Assembly (NCBI GenBank): GCA_026196775.1
Contig: JAPHUD010000025.1
Span: 1-59,187, forward strand
Source: Flavobacteriales bacterium
Lineage (GTDB): Bacteria; Bacteroidota; Bacteroidia; Flavobacteriales_E; Vicingaceae
Direction: 5' to 3'
Length of the DNA: 59,187 nucleotides
Shown: positions 52,991-59,187 of the stretch, in pieces
How positions within the stretch are numbered: the first letter of the stretch is position 1
Layout: every line of letters begins with the position of its first letter
Notes under the pieces: generated by a model
What the model was told of the DNA's origin: nothing
The model's database searches: none
What the model saw: the letters and a program-made list of their open reading frames with translations, nothing else
Position numbers and translations under genes: made by a program

Positions 52991-55054
52991 TTATTTCTTC
53001 ACTATTTTATGATGCAGTCTATTGTTTCCATCTTGAATGACTACAAAATAAATTCCGTTAGAAATATTGCTTACATCTACTACTGTTTTTGTTGAATTAA
53101 TGATTTGCTCAGCTACTTTTACACCCATTAAATTATAAATTGCTAAATACGCTGATTGATTTTCTGTTTCATACTCCACAGTAAATTGATTGTTAAATGG
53201 ATTGGGGTAAATTACTAACTGTTTTTCTGTTCTTTCTACATCATCATTAATACTATTAATTAATGTATCTCCACAAACCGATTGAAAGTCATTTAAAAAA
53301 TAACTTCTTATAGAATCTACTCTTTCTTGCATTATTAGTAATCCAGCTAAATTACCTTGCGTAGTGTAATCTATCCCAGATACAAATGCCATAGTTAGCT
53401 CTACACTTTGTTGCGGTGCAAAGCTAAATGGTCCTGTAGAACCCATTCCTCTTTTATCATAACCAGAGTTTGGAGTACCACCTGGCTGTGCATTAAATTC
53501 ACTCCATGGAGCTTGTGCTACTCCTCCTGTTCCATAGTGATAAGTATCTGAAGCATCAGGAAACATATATTTTGCAGGAACCGTCCCTCCACTTGAAGAA
53601 TGTCCATTTCCTCCATATACAAAAGGAGTACTATCGCGCCATTTTCCAGATAAATAATAAAAAAAATCTAGATTAATAATCGGCTCTCCATCTCCAGAAA
53701 ATTGACCACCCCCTCTATGATAAAATAGAAAATGTTCCATACCCCAATGTTCATTATCTATTATTCCATCTCCAAAACCATAGCCATTTATAGTTTCGTA
53801 AGGAGCGATGCCAAAAGCATTATCTATCCCATCATCATCTTGTTTTGCTCCTTTTAAAAAGGTTACGCCTTGATAGGGAATATAATTTCCATAGCCATAT
53901 CCAAATCCACCATCTTCATCAAAAGCATCTCCATTATATCCATAAAATGTACTTCTATCTACATCACATCCTACATAATCATCTTCAGGATTGCCTATAT
54001 CAAAATCCGTAAACAAACCAATATAAGTACTATCATACGTTTTGTTAGAACGATTATAAATGGTTAAATCTAAAAATACGGTGTGATTAAGTGCTGAATC
54101 GGAAGGACAATCGTAAACATAAGCCATACCATGAATTTCACTTTCCATAGGTTCTTGAACTAATTGCTCTCTCATATCATTTCTGATAAAATAAATGGCT
54201 TGTTGCCCTTTAAATTGAGGATAATCTCCATCATAAGGATTATAAATTCCATCATTATTTTTATCGATAAAAGGTGCTAAATAAAAAGCTTGTCCATTAG
54301 TAGTATCGCCATGTGCAGGCCAATCTAAAAAGACTTGTGGTGGTTGATAATTTGGATAAAACCAATTGGCAATATGGTATTGTAAATCTACATTGGTTAC
54401 TTTCCAAACCCTATCCCATTTTAAATGAAAATCATGCTTTGGGTAGTTATCGGAAATAGGTCCTGCAATACTCTTTTTTAATCCCGCACCAGAAAAATCA
54501 CCAAAAGTTATTGTATTGGCATATACTGTATCATTATTTTTTCCTACTACCCATGGATTTGCTGCAAAAATGGTGTTTCTACCACTCCCTTTTGGAACTT
54601 CAAAGCCAGCAATTGCTTCTGTCATATTACCAAACAAAGTATTTAACTCAATACGTGCTTTAACATTATTTAAATCTAAAATTTCATAATTTTTTTGCAT
54701 CACAAAAACAAAAATAAAACCTGTATCCTTTAAAGTTGGTTGATTATAATCACTTACTATGTATTGAATAGTATCCCACCCCTTAAAATTAGACTGTGGT
54801 TTATAATATATATACGAAATATGAATACTGCTGTGTTGCTGTAATAAAAAATTATTTCCTGTATAAATTAAAGTATCTATTTGTAATGGGTTATTATTAG
54901 GATTAATATCATTACTCGTAAAGTGTATAGAATATCTCGTAACTGAATCATTATGATAAACATAAAACGTATCATTTACTGCTACTGGTGCTTGATTTTG
55001 CCCAACTGCTAGTTGGCTAAATAAAATGGCTAGTATAAAGTAAAGTTTTTTCAT
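52991..55054 (-). CDS. Large T9SS cargo protein (687 aa) with type A sorting domain
   Basis: An exported protein of unknown function with a signal peptide (MKKLYFILAILFSQLAVGQ), a cadherin-like or Ig-like start (NQAPVAVNDTFYVYHNDS) and a long module shared with the neighbouring giant protein. Shared landmarks are WPAHGD, LAPFIDKNNDGIYNPYDGDYP, DDYVGCDVDRSTFYGYNGDAFDED, GFGDGIIDNEHWGM and GGNGHSSSGGT. The Asp/Asn-rich strings look like calcium-binding loops. Residues 615-687 are a T9SS type A domain (IYPNPFNNQFTVEY ... LHHKIVKK). Confidence 0.85.
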   Translation of the reverse strand: MKKLYFILAILFSQLAVGQNQAPVAVNDTFYVYHNDSVTRYSIHFTSNDINPNNNPLQIDTLIYTGNNFLLQQHSSIHISYIYYKPQSNFKGWDTIQYIVSDYNQPTLKDTGFIFVFVMQKNYEILDLNNVKARIELNTLFGNMTEAIAGFEVPKGSGRNTIFAANPWVVGKNNDTVYANTITFGDFSGAGLKKSIAGPISDNYPKHDFHLKWDRVWKVTNVDLQYHIANWFYPNYQPPQVFLDWPAHGDTTNGQAFYLAPFIDKNNDGIYNPYDGDYPQFKGQQAIYFIRNDMREQLVQEPMESEIHGMAYVYDCPSDSALNHTVFLDLTIYNRSNKTYDSTYIGLFTDFDIGNPEDDYVGCDVDRSTFYGYNGDAFDEDGGFGYGYGNYIPYQGVTFLKGAKQDDDGIDNAFGIAPYETINGYGFGDGIIDNEHWGMEHFLFYHRGGGQFSGDGEPIINLDFFYYLSGKWRDSTPFVYGGNGHSSSGGTVPAKYMFPDASDTYHYGTGGVAQAPWSEFNAQPGGTPNSGYDKRGMGSTGPFSFAPQQSVELTMAFVSGIDYTTQGNLAGLLIMQERVDSIRSYFLNDFQSVCGDTLINSINDDVERTEKQLVIYPNPFNNQFTVEYETENQSAYLAIYNLMGVKVAEQIINSTKTVVDVSNISNGIYFVVIQDGNNRLHHKIVKK

Positions 55055-55079
55055 GGATTATAAATTTTTGTTAGTTAAT

Positions 55080-55115
55080 TTACTGCTTCACTATTTTATG
55101 ATGCAGTTTGTTGTT
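55080..55115 (-). pseudogene. Relic of the 3' end of another T9SS cargo gene
   Basis: Reading on the minus strand from 55115 to 55080 gives NNKLHHKIVKQ and a stop, almost identical to the last residues of the 687-aa protein (NNRLHHKIVKK). At the DNA level 22 bases match exactly those at the 3' end of the gene at 52991. A stop codon lies immediately upstream (55116-55118), so the remnant is not translated as part of a gene. It probably marks a deleted third tandem copy or a recombination scar. Confidence 0.7.
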
Positions 55116-55132
55116 TTATAAAAAGCAACGGA

Positions 55133-55160
55133 TATGGAGGTTGGAGGTTAAGCCTCCATA
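55133..55160 (-). terminator. Hairpin after the giant T9SS cargo gene
   Basis: TATGGAGG (55133-55140) and CCTCCATA (55153-55160) pair over 8 bp with a 12-nt loop. On the minus strand the stem begins 20 bp after the stop of the gene at 55181. A short T5 lies eight bases beyond the stem, so this is a weak terminator candidate. Confidence 0.5.
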
Positions 55161-55180
55161 CCCAAAGCTTTAAGGTTTAA

Positions 55181-58100
55181 CTAAAACCCATTTAAATCAG
55201 TAGGTTTAATAACACCGAACCATTTAAGCGTTCTTTCTCCTATATTAGGTACATCTACATGCATTAAATATACTCCTCCTGCTACCGGCACATCTGCAAA
55301 GTTCTTCAAGTCCCAATCTAAACTTGTTTTCGGATCAGCTTTGTTGAATCTTCTCATTAATGTTCCATTTACATTATAGATGGATATTGTACACTCTTCT
55401 GGTAGGTTTACTATTTTTATTCTATTATCTAACTTACCTGTTTCGTATGCTGAATTAGCATAGTATGGATTCGGAACTACATTTATCATTGCTAATACAG
55501 AGTCTTTTAATAAATCTGCATTGCCCTTTATAGTTTCTAATCCTGTCATATCAAATCCATACATTGGTAATCCACTATTGGTGGTTGATGCAGTGCTAAA
55601 GCTTGTGTATTTTCTTGATACACGTAAACTTACTTTTGCTGTTGTTGATAGTAGGCTTTGTCCTTCTGCTAACATCGGCACCCCTGCCCATACACAGCTA
55701 CTAAATGCTAACATTCTACTTAAATCTGGTCCGCTTGCCATTATGTTAGCTAATGCTGAACAACCATCATATGTTGGTAAACTTCCTATCGGAGCAGGCA
55801 CGTTTCCTCCTCTAAATACATATACATAGTGCTTTCCTCCCATCATTCCTGACGCATCGTTTGTTGTTGGATTCCACTTCATGTCTCTTCCATTCTCACC
55901 TCCTAACCAACTGTCTTCTGCAAAGGCTATGTTTAATCGTTCGCCTGTTTCTACATTTATTGCATAGCCTGGAAACCACCCCATTCCTGTTCCTGTTCCA
56001 TCTGGGTTACCATTCTTATCTACACTTGGCTCACTTCTTAAATGGATGTGCTTTGCTCCTCCTTGTGCTAAGCCTGTTTGAGTTTGGGCTTCTAACACCA
56101 TCGCTCTACTCCATTTACTCTTGTCTGATGTAAATACAATATCTACTGATGGAACATTGGTTAAACTCGATCTTTTTACTGAGTTTCCACTCAATAATCC
56201 TAATCCTACAGCATCTAGCTGAACGTTCGCATCTGATATATAGGATACTAACCTATATGGTGCCCAAGTTCCGCCTACTACTCCTTCAAAATATTGCTCA
56301 GGATCTACAAAACCTGTCGAATTACTCACATCTTGTGGGGATAAAGAGTAATCATCATATGGGTCTGATCCACTTGGTGCAAATTGTGATGTTCCTGAGC
56401 GTATCCAGTTGTCATCTGTCTGCCCTTCTCTATCTCTAAACCCTGTTAACCATGGCTTGCTTGGGTCTGAAAAACTTATACTCCCTCCTATTAATCCATT
56501 ACCTAACTCTGCTTCTTCTCCTGCATTCTTTGCTTGTACTATACTTATTGATATCCCATGGTCTAATATGATTTGCTCGTTTTCTATTTTTATACTTTGA
56601 TCTGAGTTTATCACATCTCCATTTGGTGCATATAGTGTCCAATAAGCATCTCCTAAATTACCAAGGGTTGCTGTATCGCTAAATTGTACTCTATACGCTC
56701 CTGCTGATACATTTAATGGATCTACTACTTTTACATTGATTGGTCCATATCCTTTTTCATAAACCAAAAAGTCATCAAAGTTGTTGGCTACTATTCTTGT
56801 TTCTGTGCCTGATGTAAGTTTTAAATCATTTCCTCCATTTCCTTGCCCTTCCACTCTGGTTATTTGTGGTTGATCTCCATATACTGAATTAGCATAAGTA
56901 CCTCCTGCCTCTGGTGCTGGATTATGTGGTATCGCTGCAAAAGAGGTTATTCCTCCTCCTCCGCCTGTTTTTCTACTGGCTATATATGGCTTCTTTTGTC
57001 CGTCTAACCTTAATGGATCATTTGGATCATAACTCTTAAAATTATTGTATCCATAGGCTATTGCTATATAATAATACGTCTTATGGTTTACTAATCTATC
57101 ATCACCTGATGCAAATAAATCTCTGGTTACTCTAAAGGAGTGTTTTATCCCTTTGTCTTCTCCATTTACCATCTCTTGTGGTACGTTAGCATTTAAGCTC
57201 TCATCAAAGGTGAAGTTTACTAATTGTTTTACTCCATCTTTTATATCTACTTGGGCTAATAACCTTGATACTTCTGGTTCATACAACTCTTCTACGCCTA
57301 TGGATGCATTTTTTACTTGAAATATCTGATAACCTTGAAAATCATAAAATCTTAAGGTATCTTTATCATCATCTGTACCTTGGTATACTCCATCCATAGT
57401 ATCTGGTATCGCAATAAATGGATCTTTCATGTTGTATGTCTCATTGTAATTATTGGATACTACTTTGTTGGTTAAAAACAATATCAATTCCCTGTCTAAC
57501 TCTTGAAAAGTAATATCTGGTGCGTCTGGTCCCTCAGCTATCTTAAAGCAATTGTCAAATAAAGCTTGAGCTTTATCATCGGCTGTTTTTAGGTTTTGTA
57601 TGGAGGCTAAATTATTTCCTGTTGCTGCTCTTGCCCATACTACTCCTACTGTTAAATCGTTTACTGCTCCTGGCTCTAAGGTAAATGGCCCTGCTGATTG
57701 TAAAAACCTTCTGTCGAATGCTGTATTTGGCGTCCCTCCTGTGTTGGCATTAAACTCATTCCATGGCACTGGAGTTGGTGTTACTCCTAAGGTACTCCAG
57801 TGTAATGGGTCTGAATCTCCTGGAAACAACAAGTCTGCTAGGATAGTCCCGCCTGATGATGGGTGTCCGTTACCGCCCCATACCATTGGTGCTCCATCTC
57901 TCCATATCCCTTTTAAATAATTGTAATGTTGTAATGCATTTACTGGGTCTCCATCTCCTGGAAATTGACCTGATCCTCTATTGTAATAAATAAACTTTCG
58001 CATCCCATATCGCTCATTATCTACTATCCCATCTCCATAACCTAATCCTAACCCGCCATATGGTATCCCTAATGAATCTATCGCATCTTGTACTACTTCT

Positions 58101-59187
58101 GTTAATGGATTGTCTATCGTATCATTATCCATGTATGGCCCTTCAAAAAAATCTACTCCTATTGCTGGTGGTGTGGCTCCATATCCTAATGCTGCCTGGT
58201 TATCTTCATCTAAAGCATCTCCATTATAACAAAAACCTAAACCTCTTTCTGCATCACAGCCTACATAATCATCTTCGGCATTCCCTAAATCAGCATCTAC
58301 CCACTGACCAAAAAATGTCTCTGTTAAAGTAAAGGTAGACCTATTTATCATCTCATAGTTGTAAAATGTCATATTATTTACCTCATCATTAGTCGCAAAG
58401 GCAAATGCCTGACCTCTTATCTCCATCCCTATCGATGGGCCTTGTGACTCTGAATGAACATTTCCTTTATCATTAAACACAAACCATATCGTGGTATCTC
58501 CAAATAATCTGATATCTCTTGTTGTTCTACAATCTATATCGCCTATCAAATCATATTTAGGATAATCGCCTTGCGTTGGATCATAAAAATCATCGCCATC
58601 TCTATCATAAAATGGGGCTAAATGCCAATCTTGTCCTAATCCAGGGTCTCCATGGGCTGGCCAGTTTAATATTATATCTGGTACTTGATAACCTGGAAAG
58701 TTATCTATCTGTGTTGTTGTACCATTTATTATATCGTCTTGACCTGCTTGATACCACGCTACAAACCTATCTACCATTGATCTTGATATCCCAAAATGTT
58801 CGTCAAACTTTTGACATGTAGCAGGGTCTATCTCTGCTGTTGATGTGTTTAATGGTCCTGGCCAAAAATCATTACCACTTGACCTAAAGGTTACTGCTGC
58901 TATCTTTAACTGACCGTTTACATCTCTTCCTCCCATCCATAATGAACCAGCAAATATTGATGTATATCTAGGATCATCTGCCGTCTTTTGTTTGGGTACA
59001 TTGTACATCGATAAATTGTTAGCTCTATCCATCCACATACTCCCTCCTGTCCCTTCTACTCTCGCTCTAATGTTATTTAACTCCAATGTAGCTATCGCTA
59101 TCGCTGGTGCACAATCCGCTGAACTTACCGGACCATTACCTCCTCCTTTATTACCCCCTCCTGAAGTAGGTACATTGCGGGCGGTAA
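55181..59187 (-). CDS. Giant T9SS cargo protein, 5' end outside the window
   Basis: The frame is open from the stop at 55181 to the right edge, at least 1,334 codons. The TTG at 59086 is not a likely true start because 33 more codons in frame precede it (including TSGGGNKGGGNG). The N-terminal third carries the module shared with the 687-aa protein: WPAHGD, DRDGDDFYDPTQGDYP, DDYVGCDAERG, YGDGIVDNERYGM, GGNGHPSSGGT. A long region without recognised enzymes follows. The C-terminal sorting region is of the VVPNPYYANSAYETGKLDNRIK...LPEECTISIYN type, longer than ordinary type A domains. Probably a surface or extracellular structural protein. Confidence 0.82.
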   Translation of the reverse strand, partial: TARNVPTSGGGNKGGGNGPVSSADCAPAIAIATLELNNIRARVEGTGGSMWMDRANNLSMYNVPKQKTADDPRYTSIFAGSLWMGGRDVNGQLKIAAVTFRSSGNDFWPGPLNTSTAEIDPATCQKFDEHFGISRSMVDRFVAWYQAGQDDIINGTTTQIDNFPGYQVPDIILNWPAHGDPGLGQDWHLAPFYDRDGDDFYDPTQGDYPKYDLIGDIDCRTTRDIRLFGDTTIWFVFNDKGNVHSESQGPSIGMEIRGQAFAFATNDEVNNMTFYNYEMINRSTFTLTETFFGQWVDADLGNAEDDYVGCDAERGLGFCYNGDALDEDNQAALGYGATPPAIGVDFFEGPYMDNDTIDNPLTEVVQDAIDSLGIPYGGLGLGYGDGIVDNERYGMRKFIYYNRGSGQFPGDGDPVNALQHYNYLKGIWRDGAPMVWGGNGHPSSGGTILADLLFPGDSDPLHWSTLGVTPTPVPWNEFNANTGGTPNTAFDRRFLQSAGPFTLEPGAVNDLTVGVVWARAATGNNLASIQNLKTADDKAQALFDNCFKIAEGPDAPDITFQELDRELILFLTNKVVSNNYNETYNMKDPFIAIPDTMDGVYQGTDDDKDTLRFYDFQGYQIFQVKNASIGVEELYEPEVSRLLAQVDIKDGVKQLVNFTFDESLNANVPQEMVNGEDKGIKHSFRVTRDLFASGDDRLVNHKTYYYIAIAYGYNNFKSYDPNDPLRLDGQKKPYIASRKTGGGGGITSFAAIPHNPAPEAGGTYANSVYGDQPQITRVEGQGNGGNDLKLTSGTETRIVANNFDDFLVYEKGYGPINVKVVDPLNVSAGAYRVQFSDTATLGNLGDAYWTLYAPNGDVINSDQSIKIENEQIILDHGISISIVQAKNAGEEAELGNGLIGGSISFSDPSKPWLTGFRDREGQTDDNWIRSGTSQFAPSGSDPYDDYSLSPQDVSNSTGFVDPEQYFEGVVGGTWAPYRLVSYISDANVQLDAVGLGLLSGNSVKRSSLTNVPSVDIVFTSDKSKWSRAMVLEAQTQTGLAQGGAKHIHLRSEPSVDKNGNPDGTGTGMGWFPGYAINVETGERLNIAFAEDSWLGGENGRDMKWNPTTNDASGMMGGKHYVYVFRGGNVPAPIGSLPTYDGCSALANIMASGPDLSRMLAFSSCVWAGVPMLAEGQSLLSTTAKVSLRVSRKYTSFSTASTTNSGLPMYGFDMTGLETIKGNADLLKDSVLAMINVVPNPYYANSAYETGKLDNRIKIVNLPEECTISIYNVNGTLMRRFNKADPKTSLDWDLKNFADVPVAGGVYLMHVDVPNIGERTLKWFGVIKPTDLNGF

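Noticed and set aside
59084-59086. TTG at 59086 as the true start of the giant cargo gene
   Set aside because: The frame remains open for 33 further codons to the window edge with protein-like sequence and no signal peptide yet, so the start lies outside.
1-59187. CRISPR arrays, restriction-modification or other defence genes, prophage, integrases, insertion sequences, tRNA or rRNA
   Set aside because: I looked for repeat-spacer patterns, transposase and integrase motifs, and cloverleaf-sized gaps, and found none; most intergenic gaps are under 200 bp.

Overview
The window comes from an AT-rich member of the Bacteroidota, most likely a marine, Flavobacteriia-like lineage. Four things point there. 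Type IX secretion system (T9SS) genes and T9SS cargo with C-terminal PNP-type sorting domains are spread through the window. Several promoters match the Bacteroidota pattern TTTG - about 20 bp - TAnnTTTG. Clear Shine-Dalgarno sites are absent. The F1Fo ATP synthase cluster carries a bactofilin, an AtpZ-like protein and an N-terminally extended AtpB, as in this phylum. I see no rRNA, tRNA, CRISPR array, insertion sequence or prophage. This is a compact housekeeping chromosome segment with a secretion-related right end.

Layout. 1-3.5 kb: two small lipoproteins, ispD, a four-helix-bundle protein and queA. 3.6-12.5 kb: an operon on the minus strand with bactofilin, atpZ, a four-TM protein and atpBEFHAG, preceded by sprE/porW, a T9SS/gliding lipoprotein. 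12.7-16.3 kb: dnaX with an A10 tract just after the ATPase/domain III core, two DUF1801/YdeI-like genes, a cold-shock protein and a small conserved protein. 16.4-22.1 kb: an M61 protease, folA, an atypical response regulator, purD, an outer-membrane barrel and ubiX. 22.2-30.7 kb: a secreted M43 protease, the phenylacetyl-CoA epoxidase genes paaABCD with divergent paaE, aspS and an Asn-rich secreted protein. 30.9-40.8 kb: a U32/TrhP-type tRNA hydroxylation protein with its own ferredoxin; miaB, a sigma-54 activator, lptE and a lipoprotein; paaZ; then hpt, adk and obg. 40.9-45.3 kb: a four-gene run prfC, usp, MORN protein, mnmA. 45.3-59.2 kb: a 1,699-residue PorU2-like C25 peptidase, a PorV/PorQ-family barrel, pssA-tadA, and two very large paralogous T9SS cargo proteins, the last cut by the window edge.

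Functional themes. Energy conversion (ATP synthase), aerobic phenylacetate catabolism (PaaABCDE opens the ring after epoxidation and PaaZ cleaves it), tRNA modification (QueA, TrhP-like, MiaB, MnmA, TadA), translation (AspS, RF3), nucleotide metabolism (PurD, FolA, Adk, Hpt) and envelope biogenesis or secretion (SprE, LptE, PssA, PorU2-like, PorV-like, five or more T9SS-exported proteins).

Points most worth a second look: the A10 tract in dnaX, with stops within a few codons in both alternative frames; the PorU2-like/PorV-family pair next to tandem giant cargo; an 11-codon relic of a third T9SS C-terminus between the two cargo genes; a response regulator whose receiver has lost the acidic pair, the phospho-acceptor Asp and the Lys; and a perfect 15-bp hairpin between atpE and atpF.
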